Under the pieces are notes generated by a model. That model was not told the DNA's origin. It did not search any database and saw only the letters and a program-made list of their open reading frames with translations. Below are positions 34,096 to 47,200 of a stretch of DNA of 64,000 nt, piece by piece (positions within the stretch are counted from its first letter, which is position 1; each line of letters starts with the position of its first letter). Where the stretch lies: the NCBI GenBank assembly GCA_028456385.1, contig JALNQF010000109.1:1-64000 (forward strand), written 5' to 3'. This DNA is from Ophiosphaerella korrae (taxonomy: Eukaryota; Ascomycota; Dothideomycetes; Pleosporales; Phaeosphaeriaceae). The position numbers and the translations under genes were made by a program.

Positions 34096-36113
34096 TTACC
34101 GCCCTGGCACCTTAACTGCTTTCATCATGTCCTGCAATATTGGATCCTCGTTAGGGAGCCAATTGTACCGAAGAACATCTTCCCAGTCAACATCAAGCGC
34201 AGTAGGAGCGGCCTTGACGTGAATGCTATCGTCTAGGGTGGTATGAATATCTTGTTGCGACGAGTTATGATACAAAATGCCGATTGCTATTGTTCTGTCT
34301 AGGTCCGATACTGGCCCTTGCACTAACGAAGGCAGATCAGTCAAATCCAAATCGTCCGTTTGTTGCTCTACATCGGATATTGGATTTTTCAAAAGGGCAT
34401 TGCTGCTCTGTGAATCATTATCATCCTTGTTTTCGTTTCCATCATGTTTCTTTGCATGTCTTGAAGACCTGGTGTCACGTTCCGCTTTGCCACTTCCAGC
34501 CATTTCATTGACCCTTGAAAGTGCGAAAAGAGCGACTTGTTCTAAGTGACGAGTGGCATGGCTTTTCAGTTTCTGAGAATCTCGCACGCAAAGTTTGCAA
34601 GTTCCCTCAACGCTACGGGAGGCTCGTCGGAATATGCCTTGGATTGGAGCGAATTTGCCCTCGTCAAACATCGTGTTGTGATCGGCTTGCATATGCTTAA
34701 GGAAATCCCCTTGGTTGTCGTATTCAGGATGATCACCAATACTACAGAACCATTTCAACCTATGGCGTTGTGTCTCGTGCTCGTATCAGCTATCTCTGCT
34801 GTCGAAGAAATGACCATGAAGTTCGCGGTCCGCGTAAGACAGACATGAAGTTGGAGATATTTGAGGATGTGTTTCCTAATAGAATGAGCAAGTACACTCT
34901 AAGGCGAGTTATACTCACTTCCGCTTATGGTCTGTGGTTATATTCTTTGTGATCCGACAACATGGGCACTCAAAATAGTCTCTATCATTTCCTTTGGGCC
35001 TTGGAGGCACTTCAACTCGAAGATCCTTCCTAGCGAAACTTGAGACAATTAATGACTTTGATTCTGCGACAGAGAAAGAGAGTAAAGAGGCGTTGAATTA
35101 GGGTTGTCCTGTGCAACTACTAAAGGGGAGTCTCGGGGTTGCACCGGGGTAACTTTTGGGAGTAGTGCAAAATGGGAACTTGTCACTTGACTTGCAGACC
35201 GGGCATGCTGAGGCTCAGTACTGGCTTCCGTGGTGGACGACTTCGAAGCCGACGCCGACGGTAACGACAACTTTGGCTGGGCCCTACACTTATCAAGGCT
35301 CTTAGCATGAAATTCCCTTTAGTGGGGTATCTGTTGACGGCGCGTAATCAATTTCCCAAGTCGAGTCGCAACATCAGGATCGAGCTCAGGAAATTTGTCC
35401 ATAATACACAGTACATCGAAATATTGATAACAAGAAGATTCAAGGAATGTTCTATTCTCCAAACGGTCGAGAGGAGCCGGTTTGCGGATAGGAATTCGAT
35501 ATAGACAATTGATTGTGAATCTGATAGACTCCAAGACACGAGGCACTTCCAGCGCTGGAGTCCGTCCGAGCTTGATGATGAAATCTGAGGGCAAGCTAGA
35601 GCTTGCAGCCGTCGCAGGCATCCTCATTGCATTAGGATTTTCCTTGTCGCCATCCCGAAGTTTTTTCGCTCTATAGAAAGTATCGTTGCTGGAGTCTGAT
35701 GAGATCTCCCATGGCGAGTCATCTAAATCCTCCTCCTCATCAGCCTCAGATGTTGACGAACTCAGGGATTCGCCATCCGACTCTTCGACATGCTCCTCAA
35801 AAGGTTTCCGTTTACCACTAATGAGCGATGCGGCGTGAGCGATCTTTTCATCCAGAGCTGCCAAAATATTGAAAACCTAATCTTTAAAGAAGGGTGCTTC
35901 TCGTATTCGATAGTCTAGAGATATGTCATAGCGCTTTGCAGGATGGGCTGCGCCAGTGTTGTCTACCCATACCTTATACTTGTCGAATTCTTCTTGGACA
36001 TCCTTTAGTGGTACCTGGTCTTTGAAATCCCGTACAGGGTGCTAAATCACATGAATAAGATCCTCAAACGAGAGGTAGCATCTTGTGTGTGCCTCTGAGA
36101 TGAATTCTGCCAT
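34096..36113 (-). pseudogene. Fungal C2H2 zinc-finger protein (allorecognition-type), degraded
   Basis: The whole gene is recognisable from an ATG at 36113 to a stop at 34096 but is broken. N-terminal part: FEDLIHVI, KVWVDNTGAAHPAKRYDISL, DYRIREAPFFKD, the usual start of this fungal family. Then an acidic linker, NCLYRIPIRKPA, and ITRRQQ. A zinc-finger region follows (VPPRPKGNDRDYFECPCCR, an intron GTGAGT..TATTAG near 34,865-34,910, then KHILKYLQLHVC, QRHRLKWFCSIGDH). The final finger ends SHATRHLEQVALFALS, a family signature. Lesions are TAG at 36042-36044 and 35877-35879, TAA at 35319-35321, TGA at 34786-34788, and frameshifts near 34,830 and 35,055. All four stops are explained by CAG, CAA or TGG with one transition. 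Family function is unknown but members sit beside NLR and HET genes. Confidence 0.82.
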
Positions 36114-36779
36114 TGACACCAGGCGATTTTATAAGTAGGGTTATTGCAACGAAAATAGGCGAAGACGAAGCGTCCAAGGTTGAAGATTAGGCATGCGGAT
36201 TGCGTCAGCTGGTCGATCGCGAGCTGAAATGGGGGCCAAAAAGGTGAGTAGTTGAACATTCAGACCTCGATGTCGAAACGTCAATCTTTAACTCTCCCTT
36301 CTCATTGTCAAAATGCCAGGTTTCGAGATCCTAGACGTTGTACTTGAGTTGGTCCTGCTCATGATTAATACGCTTAAGATAGGGTAGGAAGCTCCTTCGT
36401 TCAAACAGCGGGGCTAGGTACTAGTTCCCATAATAGGTTGCTGTTATAAAGAATGTAAGGGAGTATAAATACATCTTTATTAATATTCAGATTTACTTTG
36501 CTGCGTCAGTTATAATCTACATAGATTCCTGCTACCAACTCCTAAGCCCGCTCAACCTTCCAGATGACATAATAAATAATCTACTAGTAAACTAGCAGAG
36601 AGAGGCCTAGGGGGATCCGCCGCTTCGGCTGTACTTCGAGAAGCGGCCAGATCCCAAGTGTGATATCTATCTATAGCTAGTAGAGAGGCTAAAAAGGAGG
36701 ATCTTACTAATTTGTCTGAAGTTGAAGTTAAATAACGACCTTAAAGCATGCATACCCAGCTTACTAATACAGAAGAAGC
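36114..36779. other. Intergenic with a coding-like scrap and a hairpin
   Basis: On the minus strand, about 36,250-36,420 reads protein-like (PLFERRSFLPYLKRINHEQD, then DLETWHFDNEKGELKI after a TAG), family unknown. A hairpin with GGATC..CCGCTTC / GAAGCGG..GATCC arms lies at about 36,612-36,656. The segment ends at the TA target site of the large transposon. Confidence 0.45.
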
Positions 36780-36781
36780 TA

Positions 36782-36833
36782 ACGTGTCTCACCACTCCTC
36801 GGCCCACACCACTCCTCGGCCCGCCCCACCAAA
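36782..36833 (+). repeat. Left terminal inverted repeat of the pogo element
   Basis: 52 bp, exact reverse complement of 52604-52655. Contains two copies of CACTCCTCGGCCC in direct order, which are likely transposase-binding repeats. Confidence 0.95.
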
Positions 36834-36862
36834 ACTGCCCATCTCTCTTCTATCTCATCAGC

Positions 36863-37513
36863 CATGCCACCCACCCAACGCGCTCAATCACCTTAAAGAA
36901 GCGGGAGAATACTCCTTGCAACTAGATCTATTCAAAATAAGAATACAAAAAGTACTCGCAGAGCTGCCTACCTATATAACGTGCCAAGAACAACGCTTAG
37001 GCGGCGCGTCCGATGCGTCCCATCAATCCAAAAATTCAACAAGGGAAAGCGTAAGCTCTCTCTAACTAAAGACCAGTCTCTCGTTGACTAGATCTTAGAC
37101 CTTAACCAACGCGGCTTTCCGCCTTATATTATTGACGTACGGTGAATAGTAGACGTTCTTCTCGCTGCGCGCGGCTAAAATCCTCCTCCTAAACCTATTA
37201 GCAAGAACTAGGTGTCGCGTTAGGTTAAGAGCTAGTCTTAGCTTTAGACAAAGTAGAATAGGAAGCTCTACTTACAGCGTACTAAATGTAAGGATCTAGT
37301 TAAGATTAGAGCGTAGTTTAAGCTTGTATAAGAGATGCGTAAGACGTATAGAATACTTAATAAAGATATATATAACTTTAATAAGATAGGCTTTAGAATA
37401 GGAGTAGCTAGTACGTTAAAAGTAGTTACTAGTTTAGATACAATTAGTTAAGCTACTAACGTGTAGCCTAGTAATTGTAACTAGGTTACAGCAATTAAGT
37501 GCGTTAGCACGTC
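36863..37513 (+). pseudogene. Pogo/Fot1 transposase, N-terminal part (disrupted)
   Basis: From MPPTQRAQSP (ATG 36863), read through stops: a TAA where a Gln codon is expected, then RSIQNKNTKSTRRAAYLYNV and PRTTLRRRVR (psq helix-turn-helix), KLSLTKDQSLVD and a stop for Trp, ILDLNQRGFPPYIIDVR (CENP-B-type helix-turn-helix), KPISKN and a stop for Trp, VSRW-like end, then DIYNFNKIGF, where the first catalytic Asp region (NFDETGF in relatives) reads N-K-I after G to A changes. The frame is interrupted at 37513 by the Gypsy insertion and resumes at 51574. Most stops are TGG to TAG or CAG/CAA to TAG/TAA. Confidence 0.85.
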
Positions 37514-37953
37514 TGTAACAGGTGTCACTAGGGTCAACTCCTAATACCTAAAGGTTGTTAGTAGATTGTAAGGTAATAACAAAAGCTTGTGTTAGGATCT
37601 GCAATAACTATAAACAATAGAAGATATTTCGCAACTATCTTATATTAGCGTTCTATAGTTAAAAGATTAAATTACTAATACTATCCTAATAATGTACATC
37701 GTTTCTAACTATATACCTAGGCCTCTTAGCTAGCTTTGTACTTTATATTTGCTAAGATCGCAAATTACAAATTTATTACGTGCTTAACTTTGTACTTTGT
37801 ATTTACTAAGATTGTAAATTACGAATTTATTACGTGTCCCTATTATAGTTAGTCTCTTATTCTAGTTTGTTTTCCTATAGGTTATATATATTGTTATTGT
37901 CTATAGTAGGGCTAATTAGTTTAAATTAGTTTTCTCTTGTTACTACTATAACA
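37514..37953 (-). repeat. LTR of Gypsy copy D (3' LTR in element orientation)
   Basis: Begins TGTAACAGG and ends CTATAACA on the plus strand; 440 bp, same length as the partner at 51134-51573. Differences are mainly C to T and G to A. Confidence 0.92.
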
Positions 37954-40900
37954 CTATTCCCCTCTTTAGATAGGTTCTTGTTTCTCTATCCTAGGCCTAA
38001 GGTTATTAGTCTAGTTTCTTTATTTATTTCTAATTCTTTATTGTTCTCTATATCTTTGCGTTCTAATTATAATAAACTTTTTCTTATTACTTATGTTACT
38101 TATAATAGGGTTAAAATATTTCCTTGCGCCTATTATACTTAGTTAAAGCTTACTTGTCTTATATCTTTAAAGGATAGCAAGCACTATAGTAAGTGTATCC
38201 TAGCTAATATTTAATATAAGTATATACTATCTAGTATTTCTCTTATAGAGTGTAAGTGTTTAATTTCTATATAGTCTCTTTTTACTAAGTTGTATAAGGC
38301 GAGCTATTAACTAGGCTTAAGAGATACTATTATTATAGCTTATAGAGGCTAAAGCTAAGTATAAGCTAACACTTTATAAGCTAGTAGATCTTTATTCTTA
38401 TATTAAGCGTCTTTGTAAAATAAAAGCTTATAATAACGCTAAATTGTCTAAATAGTCTTGTGCCTTAGAGGCTAAGATAGACTTTAAGGATATAGTTTAG
38501 GCTATTCTAGCTTCTATTATATTAGACGTTCCTAACGTCTCTTTATTTAGCGTTAGTAATACTAATTTTCTTAGTTTGCTATAAGGCGGTCTAGAGAGTT
38601 TTAATTTTAGTAGTCTTCTAGTTTCTTAGAGTAATTAAGATTATCCTCTAGTTCCTATATTTTCTCCTATAGTTGTCCTTTTTTATCTATACCTATCTAT
38701 TCTACTAAGTAGTAATTTCTTCTATTATAGAACTAGTATTATAAGATTTCTTTAACTTTTTATTTTTCTTATTCTCTATATATATCTACTTTGTACACTA
38801 GTAGTTCTACTTCTTGTAGTACCTATTCTAGTAGTACTATATAGAATGTTAGGTGTATCTTTATTTTGTTTAGTAGCTTTAGTTTAAATATAACTAGTGT
38901 AACTTTCTTCTTAATCTTATATAGTCTTATCTTAATGTAATCTAGTTTTAAACTAAGTTGTTTACTTTTAATATTTTTTTATATTAACTATACTTTTTCT
39001 TTCTCTTTAAATTAAGGTCCTTTTTTATATTTCTAGTTGTAATATTTTGCTATTTAATTATGTAGGAATTCTATATCCTATCTTAGTTAATTGTATATAT
39101 CTTTAAGTCTATTAGTAAAGTTTTCTCCTCTTAGAAACTAGGATGTCTAATTTCTTAGTATCTAGTATATATTAGGGTTAAATCTATAGTTTATAAAGAA
39201 AAGTAATATTTCTATTACTACGTTCTTTGCACTATTATATACTAACTATACTATAAGTAGTAGCTGTACCTAATTGTTCTAGTTGTAATTAAGGTAATAT
39301 CTTAAATACTATTCTACTATCTAGTTTATACGTTCTAATTGTTTATCTATTTATAGATAGTATACTATTAATATTATATACTAGATTCTTAGTTATACTA
39401 TTATTATTCCCTATAGTTTTAATATAAATTGTACATCTCTATCTATAATAATCTTGTCTAGTAGTCTATATTAACTAATTATAGTTCCTAGGATCTAATA
39501 TATAGTAACCTCTATTCTACTTTTCTCTTTATATAGTCTAAAGTATAAGTACTTTATAAGTTTATCTACTATTATTAGGATTCTATTATACTTAACTCCT
39601 AATATTAGGTTTTTAGACTTTAGTAGTTTTATAATAAAGTCTATTATAATAACTCTCTATAGTTATTCTAGTATCTCTACTAGTTATAGTATCTTATATA
39701 GTACGTATCTATTATATTTATTCTTATAGTATTCTATATAGTCTTATAGTACTTCTATTACTAGTTATCTTACTTTTAGGATATAGTAGTCTCTTAGGAG
39801 TCTATCTAATATTTTATTAATACCTTAGTATCTATATACTAGTAATTTGTAGAATTGTTGTATAAATTCTCTTTAAATCTTTCTTAGAATATATATTCTT
39901 CTATAGGCTTATACAAATCCTTCTTAGATTTCTAGTTTTTTTATTTCTTTAGGTACTTTCTACGTTACTTTCTTAATCTATTTATCTATCTTACTACTTG
40001 TCCTTTTAAGTATTGTAGCTATTTTAGGTATATTTAGGACTAAGTATCTTTCTTTATTCTTAACTAGAACTATATTAGTAGCGCTTACTTCTTTTTATAA
40101 GTCTAGTCTTCTACTAAAGGCGTTTATAAATTAGTTGTCTTTTCCTTTTATATATATAATTTCTATATTAAATATTAATAGAAACTCTTACTATCTTATA
40201 TAGCGTTATAATAACTCCTTATTTATTATAAATCCTATAAAGTTCTTGTAGTCTATATAAACCTTTGTTCTATATTTTACTTTTTATAAATATACTCTCT
40301 ATTACTTAAATACTTTATAGATTACTAGTATTTCTTTATTATAGATTAGGTAATTAAGTTCTACTATTTTTATCTTTTTAGAGAAGTATTTAACTAAGTA
40401 TTCTTGTTTAGTTCTTTTATCTTCCTATATTAGTGCTATTCTATAGACTAAATTAGATGCGTCTATTTTTACTATTGCTAGTAGGTCTAGGTTGTATATT
40501 CTAATAACTAGGTTTTTTATAAACTTTTCCTTAATCTTATTAAATACTTTATCGTATTCTTTTATCTATTTAAATAGTATATCTTTCTTTATAAGTCTTG
40601 TTATTAGTTCTATATCTTTAGACTATCCTACTATTAACTTTCTATAAAAGTTAGCTAACCTATAAAATTATTGTACTTCTTTTAGGTTTTTTAGCGTTAG
40701 CTATTCGTTAATTAATCTAATCTTTTCTAGGTTAATCTTGATTTTTCCTAGTTTAATAATAAATCTAAAGAAATCTATTTCTTTTATATAGAATTTGCAC
40801 TTTCTTATTTTAAAAAATAGTTTATTTTCTACTAGTTTCTCTAGTACTTTGTATACGTGTTGTACGTGTTCTTCTTTTATTTCTAAGAATATAAAGATAT

Positions 40901-43214
40901 TATCTAGATATATAAATATAAATACGTCTAAGTACTCTCTTAGTACTATATTAATCTTTTTTTAGAATACTACTAGTGCGTTTATTAAGCTAAATAGTAT
41001 AACTAAGTATTTATATAGTCTATACTATGTTCTAAATACTATTTTCTACTTATCTCTCTTTTTAATTCTAATCTAGTAGTACGCGTTCTAGATATCTAAT
41101 TTTATAAAGATTCTTACTCTTTATAATCTATCTTATATTTTGTCTATTTATAGTAATAGGTATTAGTTCTTATTTATAATTACGTTAGTTTTTCTAAAAT
41201 CTACGTAGGGTCTCTTATTACTTATTCCTTTCTTATCTATAAATATAAGTCTATATACTACTAAAGATTTAGATTCTTTTATCTATCTCTTTTTTATTAT
41301 ATTCTAGATAAATATTTATTTAATTTTAGATTCTTCTTCTATTTTTTAGTAGACTAGGCTCTATCTTATATCTTTATCTTCTTTAAAATCTATTACTAAA
41401 TCCTATAGTTAATATTCTAGGAGGTAGTCTTCTAGCTCTATAAGCTATTTTTCTTATTTCTTATATTCTTTAGGGAATTCTCCTTTATAAGTGTTTATGT
41501 TAGCTTTTAATATATCTATTCTATAGTAATTAATTTTTTCTATTCTCTAATTAATATATAGGTTAGTTATCTATAACTATAGTATACCTAATATTATATC
41601 TTATTTACTATTAATTGTTATTATATCTATAACTATATTCTTAATTATTATCTCTTCTAGTTCTAGTATAGAGAGAACTATTTTAAACCTAATAGGTTCT
41701 TAGAATAGTTTTCCTTTAATTATACTTAGTTGTTAAAGATATTTCTTTATTATATACCTTATTCCCTATATTTCTATAAACTTCTTTAATATAAAGTTTC
41801 TTATAGCTCTACTATTAATTATTAATTATACTTCTTTCTTTTAGTATATACCTCTTTTTATAATATATAGGCCTCTTATACTTTTAAGCTTTTCTTACTT
41901 AGGTAACTTTATAAATTATCTATCTTTCTAAGGCTATAGCTCTACTTTAAGTTTATATTCTTTGTATTTTAGATATTTATTATAACTACATTTGTACTAT
42001 AGTCCTCCTTAGACGTATTTCTTAGATAATTTTAGTCTAGGCCTTATTACTACGTATCTATCTTCTAGAATTACTTTTTATCCTTAGATATCTTCTACTA
42101 AGATTACTCTAGTATAATTATAGCCTTTTTTTCTTATAAGCTATATATTGTTATTTACTTTAGGGTTTCTATATATAATATAATTTATATCTAGGTATAA
42201 TATCTATAATACTTTAAAATATACTAGATATTTTAGGTCTATTATTTTATTATCTCCTTCCTAGTATTTATCTTTACTAGGTGTATTTGTTGTTAAGATA
42301 TAGTATACTACTAGTACTCTTAGTGTATAGGCTTTATTAATCTATTACGTTTTCTTTATAAAGTATTACTATTCTTTCTATATAAGTATTCTCTCTACTA
42401 TAACTATATATTACTTTATCTATTCTTAAAATAGTATAAACTTTATTTCTCTAGGATTACGTTTTTTCTAGTCTTTATATACTTCCTTTATACTTATAAC
42501 TATTAAGTATATTTAAACAAATCTCTATTCTTTATTTTATTCCCCTATATCTATTATTATATAGCTATTATAGCTATATATTATTAGCTAGGTATATTCT
42601 ATATCTCTTATACTAACTTGTTTTTTACTTCTTTATAGTCCTTTAGAGGTAGCTATAGTAGTCTCTTCTTCTTATACTAGTTCTTTAGCTAGGATTAATA
42701 GAATCTAGGGCTTTTCTCCTTCTAAGTCTTCTATTAGTAAGTCTATTACTTAGGCTATTTCTTCTAGCTAAGCTTTTATTCTACTTTCTTTTATTATAGC
42801 TACTTTATATCTCTATTTCTATAAGAACTATACTACTCTCTATTTACTAGAAAGATATATATAGTAGTTGTTATTATAATAAAAGGTCTAGTAGAGTATT
42901 GTATATTGTACTTCTTTACTCTCTACTACTTTCTCTTAAGGTTTAGCTTGTGCTTATAGTACTTCTTTCTTCTTTTTAGTTGTTTTTATCTAAGTTTCTT
43001 TCTTTAGGTCTTTACTTTTATAGTCTTTTATAATGTGTCTAGGTTTCTTATATTTATAGTATACTATATCTTTTTTTTTTATAATTAGTAGTCTTTCGCG
43101 TAGTAGCTTTTCTTACTATAGTTAAAGTACGTAAAGTCTTTATTCTTTTTCTTCTTTCTATCCTTATTTGCGTTAAGGATTATAGGGTCTCTCTTGTTAT
43201 AATTCTAGGTGTAA
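37954..43214 (-). pseudogene. Pol and distal gag relic of Gypsy copy D
   Basis: Minus-strand equivalent of the Pol relic in copy B: integrase toward 38,700-40,100, RNase H/RT about 40,100-41,500, protease near 41,800, and the degraded zinc knuckles near 43,030-43,140. No open frame of length remains. It ends at the TGTAA target duplication (43210-43214) of copy C. Confidence 0.75.
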
Positions 43215-43643
43215 TGTTATAGGCTGCCTATCGTTAACTATAGGTACCTATATTAAGGGGAGTTAGTAGATTAAGAGTTAATAGTAAAAGCTTAGGGGTA
43301 ATCTATAATAACTATAAATAATAGAAGATGTTTTACAACTATCTTGTATTAGCGTTCTATAGTTAAAGGATTGAATTACTAATACTATCCTAATAATATA
43401 CATCCTACTAACTATATACTTGTTATAATCTATAATCTATAGTTACTAAGACTAATAGATTATAGATTATCTTAATCTATAATCTATTAACGCTAAGAGT
43501 CTATAGATTATAGATTACCTTAGGTGTCCTAGTTATATGTAGTCTCCTAATTAAGATTATTACTCTACTTGTCTTATACTTTGTTAGTAACTAAGTTAGG
43601 ACTAATTAGTTCTATCTTAATTTCTTCTATTACACCTATAACA
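43215..43643 (-). repeat. LTR of Gypsy copy C (3' LTR in element orientation)
   Basis: 429 bp from TGTTATAGG to CTATAACA. Partner at 49812-50240. Contains the AATCTATAATCTA-type repeat cluster near 43,428-43,515. Confidence 0.92.
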
Positions 43644-44299
43644 CTATCTCTTCTTCTAGATAGATCTTAGTTTATCTACTCTAGAGCTAGTATTATTAAT
43701 CTAGTTTCTTTATTAATGTAGAGTTCTTTATCCTCTTTTATACCTATTTTATCTATACGCTATTACTATCTTCTTACTAATCGTGTATTATATAATAGTG
43801 TTAAAATATTTCCTTGTTTTTATTATACTTTTCTTAAGTTAAATCCTAAATCTCTTCTTTGTATTATTTTTATAAATAATAGTAGGGCTTATAAGGCGTG
43901 TATTTATGCGAATATACGTAGTTCTTGTAACGTATCTAGTGTTTCTCTTTCTAAGTATACGTTTATTATACTTATTCTTGCGTCTAGGCTTAATAATAAT
44001 AGGGAAAGCTATTAACTAGACTTAAGAGAAATTACTATCTTAAATTATAGAGGCTAAAGCTAAGCGTAAGTAAATCTAGGAGCTTACGTAGAGTAAGCTA
44101 GTAGAGAATTAAGCTTGTCTCTCTTGCCTTTATAAGATAAAGGCTTTAAATAATAAGAAATTAGCTAAATAGTTAGTAGCTCTAGAAGCTAAGCTAGACT
44201 TAGATAAGGTATTTGTTATAGTAGATCTTGTATTAGACGTTTTTATTATCTCTCTATCTATTATTAGTAATATTAGTTCTCTTAGTTTACTACTAGGTA

Positions 44300-47200
44300 T
44301 TCTAGAGGGTTTTAACTTTAGAAGTCCTCTAGTTTCTTAAGGTAACTAAGATTATCCTCTAGTTCTTATATTTTCTCCTATAGTTGTCCTTTTTTATCTA
44401 TACCTATCTATTCTACTAAGTAGTAGTTTCTCTTATTATAGAACTAGTACTATAAGATTTCTTTAACTTTCTATTCTTCCTATTTTCTATACGTGTCTAC
44501 TTTATATACTAGTAGTTCTACTTCTTGTAGTACTTGTTCTAGTAGAGCTATATAGAATATTAGGTGTATCTTTATCTTATTTAGTAGCTTTAGTTTAAAT
44601 ATAACTAGTATAACTTCTTTCTCTACTTTGTATAGTCTTATCTTAACGTAGTTTAATTTTAAACTTAGGTGCTTACTCTTAATATTCTTTTATACTAACT
44701 ATACTTTTTCTCCCTTTCTAAATTAGAGTCCTTCTTTGTACTTCTTGTTGTAATACTTTACTATCTAATTGTATAGGAATTCTATATCCTATCTTAGTTA
44801 ATTGTGTATGTCTTTAAGTTTATTAGCAAAGTTTTCTCTTCTTAGAGACTAAGATGTCTAGTTTCTTAGTATTTAGTATATATTAGGCTTGAATCCGTAG
44901 TTTGCAAAGAAGAGTAATACTCTTATTACTATATTCTTTACGCTGTTGTATACTAACTATGCTATAAGTAGTAGCTATACCTAATTGTTCTAGTTGTAGT
45001 TAAGATAGTATCTTAAGTATTATTCTACTATCTAATTTATTTATTCTAATTATCTATCTATTTGTAGTTAATATACTATAGATATTATGTATTATATTCC
45101 TAATTACGCTAATATTGTTCCCTATAGTTTTAATATAAATTATACATCTCTATCTATAATAATTTTATCTAGTAGTCTATATTAACTAATTATAGTTCCT
45201 AGAACCTAGTATATAGTAACCTCTATCCTACTTTTTTCTTTATATAGTCTAAAGTATATATACTTTATAAGCTTATCTACTATAGTTAAGATTCTATTAT
45301 ACTTAACTCTTAATATTAAGTCTTTAGACTTTAGTAGCTTTATAATAAAGTTTATTGTAATAACTCCCTATAGTTATTTTAGTACTTCTACTAGTTGTAA
45401 TATTCTATATAGTGCGTATCTATTATATTTGTTCTTATAGTATTCTATATAGTCTTGTAGTACTTCTATTACTAGTTGTCTTACTTTTAGAATATAGTAG
45501 TCTCGTAGTAGTCTATCTAATATTTTCTTAATTCCTTAATAACTATGTACTAGTAATTTATAGAATTATTGTATAAATTCTCTTTAAATCTTTCTTAAGA
45601 TATACGTTCTTCTATAGGCTCGTATAAATCCTCCTTAGATTTCTAGCTTCTCTATTTCTTTAGATACTTCTTGCGTTATTTTCTAAATCTATTTGTTTAG
45701 TTTGTTGCTTGTTCTTTTAAGTGTTGCAGCTATCTTTAGTATATTTAGGACTAAATATCCTTCTTTGTTCTTTACTAGAACTATACTAGTAGTACTTACT
45801 TTTTCTTATAAGTCTAGTCTTCTACTAAGGGCGTCTATAAATTAATTATCTTTCTCTTTTATATATATAATTTCTATATTAAATATTAATAGAAATTCCT
45901 ACTATCTTATATAGCGTTATAATAGTTCTTTATTTATTATAAATCTTATAAGATTCTTATAATCTATATAGACCTTTGTCTAATACTTTACTCCTTATAA
46001 GTATACTCTTTATTATTTAAATACTTTATAGATTGCTAGTATTTCCTTGTTATAGATTAGGTAGTTAAGTTCTACTATTTTTATCTTCTTAGAGAAGTAT
46101 TTAACTAAGTATTCTTTTCTAGTCTCTAGGTCTTCTTATATTAGTGCTATTCTATAAACTAAATTAGATGTATCTATTTTTACTATTACTAGTAGGTCTA
46201 GGTTGTATATTCTAATAACTAGGTTTTCTATAAATTTCTTCTTAATCTTATTAAATACTTCTTTATATTCCTTTATCTATTTAAACGGCGTGTCCTTTTT
46301 TATAAGTCTTGTTATTAGTTCTATATCTTTAGAATATCTTACTATTAACTTTTTGTAAAAGTTAGCTAGCCTATAAAATTATTATACCTCTTTTAGGTTT
46401 CTTAGTGTTAGCTATTTGTTAATTAATCTAATCTTTTCTAGGTTAATCTTAATTTTTCTTAGTTTAATAATAAATCTAAGGAAATCTATTTTCTTTATGT
46501 AAAATTTATATTTTCTTATTTTTAGAAATAGTTTGTTTTCTACTAGTTTTTCTAGTACCTTGTGTATATATTGTACGTGTTCTTCCTCTATTTCTAAGAA
46601 TATAAGGATGTCGTCTAAGTATATAAATATAAATATATCTAAGTACTCTCTTAGTACTATGTTAATTCTTTCTTAGAATACTACTAGTGCGTTTATTAAG
46701 CTAAATAGTATAACTAAGTACTTATATAGTCTATACTATATTCTAAACGCTATTTTCTACTTATTACTTTTCTTAATTCTAATCTAATAGTAGGCGTTCT
46801 AGATATCTAACTTTATAAAGATTTCTACTCTTTATAGTCTATCTTATATTCTATCTATTTATAGTAATAGGTATTAGTTCTTGTTTATAATTATGTTAGT
46901 TTTCTTAAAATCTACGTAGGGTCTCTTATTACTTATCTCTTTCTTGTCTACAAATATAAGTCTATATACTACTAAAGATTTAGACTCTCTTATCTATCTT
47001 TTCTTTATTGCGTTTTAGATAAACGTTTGTTTAATTTTAGATTCTTCTTCTATTTTTTAGTAGACTAGGCTCTATTTTATATCTTTACTTTCTTCTAGTT
47101 CTATTACTAAGTCTTATAGTTAATATTCTAGAAGGTAATCTTCTAGTTCTATAAGCTATTTTTCCTATTTCTTATATTCTTTAGGGAATTCTCCTTTGCA

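Noticed and set aside
43398..43520. Dense AATCTATAATC palindromes as an origin or centromere-like feature
   Set aside because: They are a normal part of the LTR and occur at the matching place in copies A, B and C.
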